Part shown: piece after piece, positions 25,775 to 37,219 of the stretch
Layout: every line of letters starts with the position of its first letter
Numbering within the stretch: position 1 is the stretch's first letter
NCBI GenBank assembly: GCA_007570785.1
Contig: ML660777.1
Span: 7,185,941 to 7,249,940, forward strand
DNA length: 64,000 nt
From: Antilocapra americana
Lineage: Eukaryota > Chordata > Mammalia > Artiodactyla > Antilocapridae
Reading direction: 5' to 3'
Position numbers and translations under genes: made by a program
The notes under the pieces: generated by a model
Database searches by the model: none
What the model saw: the letters and a program-made list of their open reading frames with translations, nothing else
Told to the model about the DNA's origin: nothing

Positions 25775-26819
25775 CCACATGGGCCTGTGCCTGTGGATTC
25801 TAGCACGTTCTCACTCCCGGCTGCCTCATGTCCCTCTATCCTGACAGCTTGCCTTGGGGCTTCAAGCTCCAGAGTGAGACTCAAGGACATACCCTTCCAG
25901 AGACAGCTTAAACTAAGCAACCCCTACCTAAGTTCAAACACCTATGAAAAATCCCTCTGTGGCCAGGTGTTTCCACCTGAACCATAACTGAATCAGAGGA
26001 GAGACATTGGTTCAGAGCAGATGGACCTTCAGAGCTCAGAGCCTCCAAAGGTCGTTAGCATCAGGACCCTCCCAACAGGCCTTCTCAGAATCCAGATTTC
26101 TTAACTACCCTGTAGCTATCAGGAAGACAGACTTTTCCCAGGCTGGCACTGACAACAGAAAGTCCAATAACTTGCTGACTCCTGGGCTGAACAAAATAAA
26201 AGGAAACTCAGAGTCCTACATTAAAATCAGATGCTCTGTGTCATAGTGGGCGTTTGGTAAATGAACAGCCTGAAACTGGATCACCCTGGGGACAAAGCTG
26301 CTATGGGGATCATCTGGCCTCAGGAGGAAGGTTTAGGCCTCAGCATTGAGGGTGGGACCCTGCTTCAGAAAGCAGTTGGGTTAAAGAGCCACATGCGAGC
26401 CTGAACATCCGCGATGGCCAGACTCTGGAGTTTGGGCCCTGAATGGCCACCAGGAGGCGCTGAGGACATGGCCAAGAAAGCAGCTATGTCCCTAGGAGTG
26501 TCAGGGCTGGGAGGTAGGAAAACTGCAGGATAGAGGACTGTGGGGGGTCTCAGAGGTTGAGAAAGGCAAATGCCTTGTGTGAAGCAGCCAGCTGTACCTG
26601 CAGGAACTCTGCATGCTTTGGTTCCATCTGCTCCACTTTGGGCATCTGGAGTACATAGCTGGGTTGGTGCCACCTGGGACCACCAGTGGGGCTACACTCA
26701 TGCGAAGGTCTAACTCAGCTGCTTGGGGATTTCTGTTACTCTTTCTATGTTTACTGATCATGTGACCTACCGACCCTTGTTCGGGCCTCAGTTTCCTTAT
26801 CTGTCAGAACCCCTAGTCT
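25775..26819. other. Unassigned GC-enriched block
   Basis: The base composition changes sharply near 25775, from strongly AT-rich to balanced or GC-rich, with CpG sites such as actcccggctg and catccgcgatggcc. No protein motif is convincing. A phrase near 26757-26812 (gtgacctacc, gggcctcagtttccttatct) is MIR-like. The block runs straight into the degenerate short repeat at 26820, so both may be one insertion: an LTR-like or satellite-like sequence that I cannot name. Confidence 0.4.
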
Positions 26820-27033
26820 TAGCGTGCCTGGACATGTCATGAAAGAACCTGACGTATAATGACAGTGTGTGTTGCATCAGGCTCTAGGTGTGTTGCAGCA
26901 GACCAGATTAGCCATGATACGCCCTGATGTGCCATGGTGGACGTCAGGCATGTCGCAGCAAAAAGAATCCCCCATCACCCTAATGCGAAAAAGGCAGGCA
27001 TGTCACGACAGACCCACGGACCCTACCCCCCCC

Positions 27034-27065
<32 letters not shown>

Positions 27066-27245
27066 GCCCACTGGGCCAGGACAGGCCATGATGGATCCAT
27101 GTTAAGACAACGTGACAACATGGACATGTTGCAAGAGCCCAAATTGTGACATCACCAGGCATGGTGAGACAGGAAAACCCTGTATGGTGATTAGGACAAG
27201 CATGCCACGACAATGGGCCCCCGGTCGCAGTGCCTCCAAAAACAT
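26820..27245. repeat. Degenerate CpG-rich short-period tandem repeat (minisatellite-like)
   Basis: Variants of a catgtcacgaca-like core recur at loose intervals of about 17-26 bases: near 26833, 26871, 26892, 26912, 26932, 26949, 26999, 27126 and 27200. The block contains a dozen or so CpG dinucleotides against very few in the flanks, and a long poly-C run sits in its centre. It may be a piece of ruminant satellite DNA; I cannot assign the family by eye. Confidence 0.5.
27026..27065. repeat. Poly-C tract (8 C, GGG, 29 C)
   Basis: Eight C at 27026-27033, then ggg, then 29 uninterrupted C at 27037-27065. The apparent proline-rich or glycine-rich open frames crossing it are translations of the homopolymer and not genes. 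Such a tract can form G-quadruplex or i-motif structures and its length is error-prone in sequencing. Confidence 0.98.
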
Positions 27246-27249
27246 GCTT

Positions 27250-30200
27250 TGATGGGAAAAACATTTTTTATCTTGCCTCACTAAAAGTTATTTGTTTCTA
27301 ATTATATTTTAATACCACCTCCAAACACAGAAGTATTTGTGAAAGTACATGTTATGAAAAAAAGTATGAGATATTAAGCTGAAAACATTTTAGATGTTAA
27401 GCTCATGTTATTAACTGTGGATATGTGTTGAAGAGAACAGTAAGGAATCAAGTTGTAAGATCTCTGGTGCCACTGCCTGAATGCTGGAGTCATTCTTGTG
27501 AAAGATCATTGTTGGTATCTCATATTCTGTTCAAATCTTGTAATACCTTTAGGGAGGAGTGTAATTAGATGGTTGGTAGGCACTCTGGACCATCACTCCG
27601 TGGTTTGGGGAAGAACTGGGTGTGGTCAGAGTTCTACAGACTCTCTCTTCCAAACTAGGGGACATACAGCACATATTCACAGCAGTTCTGCTCTCAGACC
27701 TCATAACCTCTCACTGTGAAAATTTCTCACTCCAACTCCTGGAATCTTATGGTCCAACTTAACTGAGCATCTCCCCTCATTGTGTGAGAGCCGAATCTGA
27801 TATATATTTCTTAGAAGAAAATTGTTACCATAAAGATCTGCCTTTTTTGTTGTTGTTAAAAATTGACATCCAGAAGCAAACTAATCATTCTTTCCTCCTA
27901 AAAACATAGCATTTTTGTTATATTGAATAGAGTTACACTGTCATTAGGAGGAAAACAATATCATAGCACTTGATACTTTTGTTTACTTTCTTATAAGCAC
28001 AGCTACTAAAGGAAAATCAGCTACTTTCAGGGAAGAGAATACTATGCTTGCAAATAAATTTGTATACAGATTCTGAGTTAAATATTATGTTTCAGTGAAA
28101 TTAGCAAGCAGCAAACAGCAACAATGAAGGAAAAGCCACTGAAGTTCTTAAAAGCAAATAATCTGCCATTCTCTGCTTCTGTATCTGAATTTTAACTGCT
28201 CAAGCTATCAGGAAAAGGCTGTCAATCAGCTCTATTGCTGGAGTGAAGGAGTAGATGGTACAGTTTAATTTTATTATGGAAATTGATTTGCATCTTTTAT
28301 ATTTCTTGATTGAAATCTTTCCAGGTAATGGCATTGAAGAAGACTCATAAAAATGCCATGACTGGGGTAATAACTATTATTATGATCAAATTTAATAAAA
28401 AAAAACTTCCCTACAATATGGGAACTATGAATAATTCATATAAACTGTTGCCTAAAATGTGATAGAGAGGAAAAGACTTGTAGAAAAAAATCTTAATATA
28501 TCCAGACAGGGATGATAATTGGTTTTTGCAAATAATGAATACTTCATGTTCAAACCAAGACTAACAAGGCTAGACTAACAAGAGAGGATTCCACACAGAG
28601 GAAATAATTCCATGTATCTGATTTTTGCAAGATAAGAAGGATGGATGGATTTTTTAAAAAGAACTGTCATAAAAATACATATTCTAAAAATTATATTTTA
28701 GAATATCACAATGGTTCTTTTAAATAAGCAATGACTTCAGGAATCTTTAAGATAAGTTTAAATTTATATGTTTGTGAATGATCTATACAAAAATGAGCAC
28801 TGATCCCACTGCTCCAGGTTAGCATTTTCTTCTCTATATTGTTTACCAGTCTGGGCCTAGAAATCCAACTTAACCCTAAAGAATTTGCATAAAATCAGTG
28901 TTAAAACAATTCTTGTTTCAAAAAGAAGTTTAAAAATGACTGTATTTATTTGATATGTAGAATTCTGGTGTGCGTAATTGTATTTCCAGTTTTAATCAAT
29001 TTTTAATTTGTTTTGTTTAATTTTATTTCTTTTAACTGTTAATCTCTCTGTTTCTCGCTTTTATTGGCTACCATCTGGTGGAAAAAACTGTAATAGCAGA
29101 GAAAGGTTAAAAGATATGTAATAAGACAAAGGTTTGCATTGTAAGTATGATTGCCATATCACATTGTTGACATGGGTAGCAAGCTTGGTAATAGAGCCTT
29201 GTTCTTATCACACTCAGTTCCTTTATTATAACTATTCATCTCTTAAATGATTTAGAAATTTTTATTATGTAGGAAAAAGCTATGATACTATAATGAGTTC
29301 TAAGAAGGTAGGGGCCAATTTATTATAGTTATTTCAACGTAGCCAGGATGTCCTTGTTGCCCTTGATAGGCTTAGATTTTTCACACATTGTTTTAGCATA
29401 ATTATTGCTAGTACTTACTTTCACCCTCAAACTATACTTCTTTAGAAGATTAAAAATATAATTAATCTGTTTATGATTAGCAGTTAGCAGGGTGTCTGTG
29501 GATACCTGTATATTAAATATTTTTAACTTTTCAGTATTTAAGTTTTTTTCCACTTATGTTAGGTAATTTGAGCTTAAATTCTCTTATTTGGGGATTCTTC
29601 ATGAAGACAACATTAACAAATTAAAACATTTAATTTTTAATAAAAAATTTGATAATTGACCAGTCACATGAAGTCTTATTCTTTCGGAATTGTATAGACT
29701 ATAATTTATAAAACTTACAAGTTTTTCACAAGCACTTAATAAAGATAATGTGGAATACAATCATGTTCTTTACTAGTTAGCTAATGGTGTTTCAATAGTC
29801 ATCTCCTTGGACTTGTTATTAATAGCAAGTTGGCTGAGAGAGTGATTTGACAACTACAATGCATTGCTAAATATATCTTACAATAAATTGAAAGAAAAAT
29901 TGATATAGTTACATCACATGTGCAGATATACTGTGTATTTTACATGGGTATAATATTTATATTGTTATTTTGTTTAATACATTCTTACTATTCTACACAA
30001 AGAATTCTTAAAGATTAATTCTTAAAGACAGGGTTTATAATTCTCAGATTTTATTTTTATGTATACTATTTAAGTTAAAAATTTTAATATTTAAAATAAT
30101 CACATATGTTATTATTTCTGTGTAATTTCTTTGTTAACATATTTTAATGACCCCAGAAATCACATAGCCAACCTTGTTGATTAAAATTTGCAGCAAAGGT

Positions 30201-30618
30201 TATATTCTAATCAGATGTATGCTTATTTCTTTATAAGTTACAGTAATTATCTTCAAAATGCTTTAATGTGACAACAGAAACACAGTAGTAAATTTGTTAA
30301 AACTAGTTGAACTTTACTACTATACTTAAGTCATAAATTTGTTGTTCAAAGTGGGTTAATCTTTTTCCATTTCTCTTTAAGTAATTTGCTACCCTTGCTA
30401 TTAAGAAAGAAATCAATGTTTGAATAGTCACAAGGGTTTTTAAATAATTTTGAAGTTTTTAAATTAAGAGGAAAAATGTAAGCTTAAACTCCTTGGCTTT
30501 TCAAACTACAAGGATATACCTAATGATGTTAATTAAATAATAAAGATAAAATGTGTTCTTTTATGGTCATGTAATATATAAACATTTCTTCCATGTAAAA
30601 AATTCTAAAGATTATATA
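27250..30618. other. Unassigned AT-rich sequence
   Basis: No gene, RNA or transposon recognised in about 3.4 kb. Short open frames such as 29329-29553 have no recognisable motif. Confidence 0.4.
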
Positions 30619-30629
30619 TTTGTGTGTGC

Positions 30630-30660
<31 letters not shown>

Positions 30661-30662
30661 AA
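30619..30662. repeat. (TG)n(TA)n compound microsatellite
   Basis: TG units with one C interruption, followed by TA units. Confidence 0.95.
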
Positions 30663-30961
30663 ATCCATTTTCAGTCTATCTATATATAAAAGATACCATA
30701 TATATTTTTCTTTGAAACATGCATTCAGGCAGGCTCCTCACACCACATTGTCTGCCCCTATCAGGTGTCCTACTCTGCAGCATAGAAATTTAAAATAAGT
30801 TATATTGGAAAATATTACTTGATGCAATAAAATTGAAATCATATTAATAATTACTTTTAACATCAATAAAAGTAAACTGAAAAGCATTATTTATTCATAA
30901 TTGAAAGAATGGCCTTACTTATTCGTAATTAAACCCCCCTCACCCCCCGCCAACAAAGCCT

Positions 30962-31192
30962 CTGTATGTGTGCCAGGTAAGATGCTTCAGTTGTGTCCAG
31001 CTCTTTGTGACCCTATAGACTGTGTAGCCTGCCAGGCTCCTCTGTCCATGGGGTTCTCCAGGCAAGAATACTGGAGTGAGTTGCAATATACTACTCCAGG
31101 GGATTTTGCTGACCCCGGAATCAAACCCATGGCTCCTGCAGCTCCTGCATTGCAGGCAGATTCTTTACTGATAAGCTACTGGGGAAACTCCC
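30962..31192 (-). mobile_element. Bov-tA SINE with 9-base target-site duplication
   Basis: Antisense SINE (gcttcagttgtgtccagctc to gataagctactggggaaactc). The flanks are identical: acaaagcct at 30953-30961 and 31193-31201. It carries a small internal duplication (gctcctgcagctcctgcatt) near the head. Confidence 0.95.
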
Positions 31193-31201
31193 ACAAAGCC
31201 T

Positions 31202-32022
31202 ATTTATAAGTAAATATTTCAAGTTCCCAAATACCTCTATGAATAATTAAGCTATTATTATATAAGTTAAACATAGAAGGGAAATTATGGTTACGGTTTA
31301 AATGTTAAATATTGGTGTAAACTATGTAAAACACAATCTAGTGGATTTTCTTGGAAGATGCTAGGAAAATAATGTTTTATTTTGAAAACTGTTAAATAAA
31401 GAAATCAAACCTTTTTATTCCTGATCTACTAAACTCCGTATTTTGTAGTAATCAAAGAGTTCATGAGATAGTTTATTTTACAGAAGGATCTCATCTAATA
31501 AATGAGTGACTGTATTATAATTATTATGTTGCCATTTTGCAACCCTAAATTCATTTAAGTATATAGACAATTATCATTAGTGACTTCTGATAGAGGAAAG
31601 CAAATAACCAGTCATTATGACCTCCTGATGCAAGTGCACAACACTTGTTATGTGGAATTCTTTCTAAATTCAAAATGAAATCTCTAGATGTAGCTACTGA
31701 TTCAAGACAGATGAATATATTGAAAGACAACAAAGAAGCAGTCAGGGAATTTTTGACTGTGTGAAAGTATCCAGAGGGAAGAAAAAATATTAAAATGAGG
31801 AAAAGGTGAATACATATAGAGAAATCTAAGAGAGACATTGGTTAATTCCATTGCACAGAGCTTATTTGGATCCTGATTTCAAAAAATCCACTGGTAAATT
31901 TTTATGAGACATCTCAGAAAATCAGAAAACTCATTGTATAGTTGGTGATAATAAATAACTTTTTATAATAGTTGATTATATTATGATCATATTTTTGAGC
32001 AGTCACTTTTAGAGGTACATAT
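31202..32022. other. Unassigned AT-rich sequence
   Basis: No feature recognised. Confidence 0.4.
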
Positions 32023-32236
32023 AAACTTCCCCCATGGCTCAGTGGGTAAAGAATCTGCCTGCAATGCAGGAGACACAGGACATGTGGGTTCAATCCCTGG
32101 GTCGGGAAGATCCCCTGGAGAAGGAAATGGCACCTCATTCCAGTATTGTTGCCTGAAAAATCCCATGGGCAGAGGAGACTAGAAGGCTACAGTCCAAAGG
32201 GACACAGATTTGGACACTACTGAGTGACTAAACAAG
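32023..32236 (+). mobile_element. Bov-tA SINE
   Basis: Sense SINE from cttcccccatggctcagtgg to actactgagtgactaaacaa. A short insertion (acaggacatg) lies between the head and the B-box segment gggttcaatccc. Confidence 0.92.
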
Positions 32237-32400
32237 CGTAAAATATACAAGGAATAATGAAATGATGTTTTGGTTTAACTCCTTAATATGATGTAGGGCT
32301 AACCAGTGGGGATAATGATAAAATTGGTCATGTTTTTATGCATTGAAGTTGAATGATGGATACAGGGTTCTACTACTATGAATTATATACTACATACTCT

Positions 32401-32470
32401 CTATATGTGTGTGTGTGTATATATATATTTATATGTATGTACATTCATATATGTACATATACAGTTATAT
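32401..32470. repeat. TG/TA-rich low-complexity tract
   Basis: Alternating tgtgtg, tatata and tacata units. Confidence 0.85.
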
Positions 32471-32636
32471 ATAATTGTATATCTTTCATGGATATTCCTA
32501 GTGTAATTTTTTTAGCTTTTCTCCTTAGTGATAAATGATTTTCTTTCATGTAAAATATCTTAGCTTAACAATATTAACTTAGTAATATTCTGTATTGAGA
32601 TAAGGATGCTTCTTTTTGGGTTATAATATTTCTATG

Positions 32637-32855
32637 TTCAGTGTGGTGGCTCAGACAGTAAAAGCGTCTGCCTGTGATGCGGGAGACCTGAGTTCAGTCC
32701 CTGAGTTGGGAATATCCTCTGGAGAAGGAAACGGCAACCCACTCCAGTACTCTTGCCTGGAGAATCCCAGGATGGAGGAGCCTGGCGGGCTACAGTCCAT
32801 GCGATCGCAAAGAGTCGGACATGACTGAGCGACTTCACATTTATTTTCACTTTAT
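32637..32855 (+). mobile_element. Bov-tA SINE
   Basis: Sense SINE from gtgtggtggctcagacagt to catgactgagcgacttcaca, followed by a tttattttcacttt tail. It carries several CpG sites (agcgtctg, tgcggga, tggcgggc, gatcgcaaagagtcgg), so it looks younger than most copies here. An inverted, truncated relative lies about 130 bases downstream. Confidence 0.94.
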
Positions 32856-32984
32856 TCAAACCCATGAAAAGAAGAAATTTATAAAATTAATTTTGTATAA
32901 AGTAATGACTCATAATATTTTCTTGACTGTATCAAGGATATTTTCACAGAAAATTCTGCTTAGTTGTTTTATTAGCTCTAGTGA

Positions 32985-33112
32985 AAAGTGAAAGTGAAGT
33001 CGCTCAGTCGTGTCTGACTCTTCGCGACCCCATGGACTGCACCCTATCAGGCTCCTCCATCCATGGGATTTTCCAGGCAAGAGTACTGGAGTGGGGTGCC
33101 ATTGCCTTCTCT
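32985..33112 (-). mobile_element. Bov-A/Bov-tA SINE lacking the tRNA head
   Basis: Antisense 3' body (gtgaaagtgaagtcgctcag to gccattgccttctct), then it stops. The tRNA-derived half and hence the pol III promoter are missing. Several CpG sites are intact, which fits recent insertion. Confidence 0.9.
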
Positions 33113-33751
33113 GAAATAGATCTTATATCTATTGATTCCAATATTGTATATGTTTTTTGATTCAAGATTAAATAGAAATGATGCATTAGATAAAACACAG
33201 AGTGGTAATGAAAGTTGTGGTAAACATAGTTTTGATTAGGCTCATTTTTAAACTTTAGCAGTTTAATCATTTATGCATAGAGTATGTGTTGCATTAAACA
33301 TGCTTCCTATAATCAGTTTCTATGACAACCATGAAGCTGGCAGATTATATTGATTAATACAGGATGTTTTTCAAGGTTGTGATCAATTTATTAGGCTTAA
33401 TTATTGTATTAGAATGACTGTAAATGATAACTGTAAAATGAGTGATAGGATTTCCCTATTTAAATTATTCTTACACTTCATAGGATATTGATATGCTGGA
33501 AATGCTTATGCTATTAATTGGAGAAGGCAAAATTGAAGAGCAGCTCATATTAAGTACATATTAAGCTGATGAAACTAGAAAAATATGACAATTATGGTTT
33601 AACTTTAAAGAAACATTGATTTTTATTTGATACTAGGAGGGTAGGAATAAATATTTATAATTACTAATTTATAATTATAAAATAATTATAATCATTTCAA
33701 ATCTGTATTGAAAAATCATTTCAGAACCTTTCAGACAACATTAAATCCTAA
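33113..33751. other. Unassigned AT-rich sequence
   Basis: No feature recognised, other than an AT-rich palindromic stretch near 33655-33690 (taatttataattataaaat). Confidence 0.4.
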
Positions 33752-34064
33752 AATAAATAACCCATGTGTCTTTTCAGGCCACTGTAACAAAGTCCCACAG
33801 AAATTATTTGTTACAGTCTTACTTGCTAGAGGCTTGAAGTTAGGGCACCAGTACAGTTGGGTGAAGACTTTCTTCCAGATCTGAAGGAGTGAGCTAATAA
33901 TAATAACTGTGAGATTTAAGAGCACTAATCCCATACTTTCGGGCTTTACCTCTTTGACCTCAGTGATTCATAAAGGCCCTACCTTCTAGTATCACTGCAT
34001 TGTGTAATAAAATTCAGCATAAGATTTTCAGGGGGACACATACATTCAGACCACAGCAACATGT
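33752..34064 (-). mobile_element. MLT1-type LTR (MaLR), antisense
   Basis: Antisense MLT1 landmarks in order: caggccactgtaacaaagtc, gaggcttgaagttagggcac, gagcactaatcccatacttt, aaggccctacctt and acattcagaccacagca. It appears to be a solo LTR remnant with no internal retroviral sequence next to it. Confidence 0.75.
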
Positions 34065-34647
34065 TACCATAATCTTTATCATTTCCTCAAAAAAGTATCC
34101 TTCCTGTCCTAAAGTGCTTTTCATTAAAAAAAAATATTGTAAGTTACAAGGAAATGATATGGTTCTTTACACATTGTATGCAAGGGCTTTAAAATATCTA
34201 AGTAGTTTCCTTTTTTGAAGGTTACTGATTGCGTTGAGGATCTTTGCATTGCCTATATAAATTATGAAATAAAATAGTGGTGTACCTTTGGGTCTCAGAG
34301 CAGCACCATGGTCTTTGGCAAGAACAAGCATCTTACAAAAGGCAGCAAGAAAGGAGCCAAGAAGAAACTATCAATAGTTAATCCATTTTATAAGACACGT
34401 GGGTGTGTTGTAAAAGCACTAATTAACTATGCACAATGTGAGCAGTGTTGGAAAAACTGTAGTCTCAAGGACTCAAACCAAAATTGCATTTGATGATCTC
34501 ATGGGTAGTGTTTTTGAAGTTAACCTTGATGAGCTTTAGAATAATGAATCTGCACCTAGAAAATTCAAGCTAATTACTTATAATATTCTGGGCAAAAACT
34601 GCCTTACAACTTCTATGACATGAATCTTACCAATGACATAATGTGCT

Positions 34648-34782
34648 CTGCTGCTGCTGCTTCTGCTGCTAAGTCACTTCAGTTGTGTCTGACTCTGTGC
34701 GACCCCATAGATGGCAGCCCACCAGGCTCCCCGTCCCTGGGATTCTCCAGACAAGAACCCTGGAGTGGGTTGCCATTGCAGA
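34648..34782 (-). mobile_element. Bov-A-type SINE inserted in the RPS3A pseudogene
   Basis: Antisense SINE 3' body with a (TGC)n-type tail at the left (tgctgctgctgcttctgctg) and ending at gagtgggttgccattgc. The tRNA head is missing. The neighbouring pseudogene lacks about 16 bases expected at the junction, so the insertion came with a small target deletion instead of a duplication. Confidence 0.92.
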
Positions 34783-34858
34783 TCATGACAAAAGCTTATA
34801 TTGAGATCAAGACTACTGATGGTTATTTGATTCATCTGTTCTGTGTTGGTTTTATAAA

Positions 34859-34860
<2 letters not shown>

Positions 34861-34894
<34 letters not shown>
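34861..34894. repeat. (AC)17 microsatellite within the RPS3A pseudogene
   Basis: Pure AC tract that lies exactly where the RPS3A coding sequence should read a lysine/arginine-rich stretch after LFCVGF. It therefore arose after retrotransposition. Confidence 0.97.
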
Positions 34895-34901
<7 letters not shown>

Positions 34902-35308
34902 TATAATAGATTCAGAAGACCTTTTAAACTTAGGACCAAGGGTTCCCACAAATTTTGAAGAAGATGAGGGAAATCATGACTCAAAATTTAGACAAATTAC
35001 TTTAAAGAAGTGTTAAATAATTTGAGTGCAGACAACATTAGAAAAGATCTAGAAAAGGCTTGGTAATCTATCTTCTCCATCATGTCTTTGTTATCAAAGT
35101 AAAAATGCTACAGAAGCCCATGTCTGAGTTGGGGAAACTAATGGAGTATTGTGGTGAAGATAGTAGTTCTGAAAAGATACTAAGGATGACACAGGTGCTA
35201 AAATTGAACAAGCTGATGGATATGAAATACCAGTCCAAGGAGCTGTTTAAAAATCAGACTTTTAATGGTGACAAATACAAAGGCTTATTACCAAAAAAAA
35301 AAAAAAAA

Positions 35309-36257
35309 AGTTGTAAATCTAGTTTGGAGAGAAGAACTTACTGAAGAGTGTGCAGTCTTTTAAAATAATCCTTGGAAATTCAGAATTACCATTTCCAAAT
35401 GAGTGCCAAATCCAAATTTATACTGATGCGGAGTCACAACCTACCTTTTCAATATCTTTAGTGAAATGTGATAAAAAAATATTTTAACACGCTTGTGTTT
35501 ATCATACTTTCTTTTATTTTTAGTTAATTTTACTATATTGGTTAAGAAATTCCTCACAACCTAGGGAGACTTTGTCCTATATTGACTCCCCCAAAATTCT
35601 ATAGCTTTGGCTTTTACATGTTTAAACTATCTCTAATTTTGTATATATGATGGGAAAATGGATATCACATAGCAACTATGCAAATCATGTAGCAAACTGG
35701 CTCTGTATCCTTTGTCAAGTGGGAAAATGGATGTCATGTAGCAACTACCTGCATATCATATAGCAAACTAAGTCTCTGCATCTTTTGTCAAGGATTGATG
35801 GTAGGCTTATGCAGAATGGAAAGCTAAAGTCCTGCCTAAAGATTAAATGTTAAGTAAGAGAAGCTAGTTCTTTAGAGAAACTAGACAATTTCATAGGTTC
35901 TTTAGAGATGTGCTCTTTGAGAGATGAGAGTGGTACTCAAAACTTGAGGGAAAGAGTTTCCTTACCATTTACACATTTATCAAAGTGAAAAAACAAATTT
36001 CTAGGCTCACCTCTCCACAGTATCTTGGTGTGATCAGAACAATTCTGTTCCTACCTTCTGATAGTCAGCAAGATAAGAATAACTAGAACTGCAGAAAGGT
36101 ACACAAATCCATATTAACTGTGATGTTGCTGTCAGGGCATGAATTAACACTAAGGGCTATAGGCCATGCTCAATATAATACAGCATTTGATGTGTTAAAT
36201 TAGACTTCTATAATAGACCAATAAAATTATGTTATTACAAGCTACCAGTTATTAAGT
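35309..36257. other. Unassigned sequence with a local direct repeat
   Basis: No gene recognised. Near 35650-35790 the phrases gggaaaatggatatcacatagcaacta and gggaaaatggatgtcatgtagcaacta form a degenerate direct repeat with a period of about 70 bases. Confidence 0.5.
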
Positions 36258-36445
36258 CTACCAAGCACTGTGCTAATTATCTGTTATTACTTTAATTAAC
36301 CCTTTATGGCAAATGTTGCATTTTGATTTCTCAAGAAAGACATTGAGACTTAGAGGTATTATTTAATTTTAATAGTAATGCAATTACTTAGTGGCAGGTT
36401 TGGGAGTCATAGCCACGTCTATCTGACATACAAGCCATTATAATA
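36258..36445 (-). mobile_element. MIR SINE, antisense
   Basis: Antisense MIR landmarks in order: ccaagcactgtgctaattat, tttaattaacccttta, aagaaagacattgagactta, ttacttagtggcaggtttgg and gtctatctgacat. It is old and diverged, but nearly the full length is traceable. Confidence 0.75.
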
Positions 36446-36895
36446 AAATGAACTCTATATAGAAGTAGACAGTAAAATATGCTCTTTCAAAATCAGATGA
36501 TTAGAGCTAAATCAGTTATTTTTTTTAGAGAAACATGTCATGTTTTTACTCTTTTGATGACATATTTAAAAAAAAAGAAAATAGGAACATGTATCCTGAA
36601 GGAAGTCTTTGGGGAGAATAAATTGTCTTTAATAATTTAATGGTCTATAATATTGATAGGGAAATATTCTTTATTTTGTATAAGCTCAAGAATAGAAGTA
36701 GGGAAACAAGGCTAATGTACTTTGGCTGCAATGAAGTTACTTTTATTATTTTTTTTACTGAGCTGTCCGCTAATAAAACTGGTAACTACATAAAGTGTGG
36801 ACTGCTAATGACAACAAAAGTATGTGAGCAGGGTTACTTGGAGTTTCTCTTGGTCATAATAATGAATGGGTTAGTTGAGATGCTTTTGAGTGTCC
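36446..36895. other. Unassigned sequence
   Basis: No feature recognised. An 89-codon open frame at 36640-36909 has no recognisable motif. Confidence 0.35.
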
Positions 36896-37048
36896 CTATT
36901 GTGGGTTGATTTGTGTTCCCCCAAAAGACACATGGAAATCCTAACCACTCTAATCCATGAATGTGACCTTATTTGTAAACAGAGTCTTTACAGATATAAT
37001 CAATCTAAGATGAAGTCAAACTTGATTAATGTGGCCTTAAATCCAGTT

Positions 37049-37096
37049 GGTGTTCTAGTGAGGAGAAGAACTCCACTGGTGTTCTAGTGAGGAGAA
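37049..37096. repeat. Two-copy tandem duplication, period 29
   Basis: The 19 bases at 37049-37067 (starting ggtgttctag) are repeated exactly at 37078-37096, inside the MLT1 LTR. Confidence 0.95.
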
Positions 37097-37219
37097 AGAG
37101 ATTTGGGGACATGCAGATATACAGATAGTTATGGGGAAATGGAGGCAGAAATTGGAGTGAGACATCTACAAGCTAAGGAATGCCAAAGATTGCCAGCAAC
37201 AACCATAAGGTAGGAAGAG

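Larger units (their letters stand above)
34285..35308 (+). pseudogene. RPS3A processed pseudogene, interrupted
   Basis: Retrotransposed copy of the mRNA for ribosomal protein S3A (eS1), a small-subunit protein. It begins with a 5' UTR-like stretch and an ATG at 34308, and the first codons read GKNKHLTKG and KKGAKKK. It has no introns. Later parts show KTTDGYL and LFCVGF (about 34805-34855) and VKML and SELGKLME (about 35097-35140). It ends in a poly-A tract at 35292-35308. It is dead: stops and frameshifts begin within the first 60 codons, a SINE splits it at 34648-34782, and a CA expansion (34861-34894) replaces codons in the middle. I could not find a convincing target-site duplication. The parent gene is elsewhere in the genome, so no symbol is given to this copy. 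Confidence 0.95.

Noticed and set aside
26820..27245. CRISPR-like array
   Set aside because: The repeat units are degenerate and irregularly spaced, there are no conserved repeats with unique spacers, and the window is mammalian.
26869..27264. Proline-rich and glycine-rich open frames
   Set aside because: They are translations of the 29-C homopolymer and its complement; no start context, no family match.
34308..34493. Functional ribosomal protein gene
   Set aside because: The frame diverges and stops within about 60 codons, there are no introns, a poly-A tract follows, and a SINE and an AC run interrupt it.
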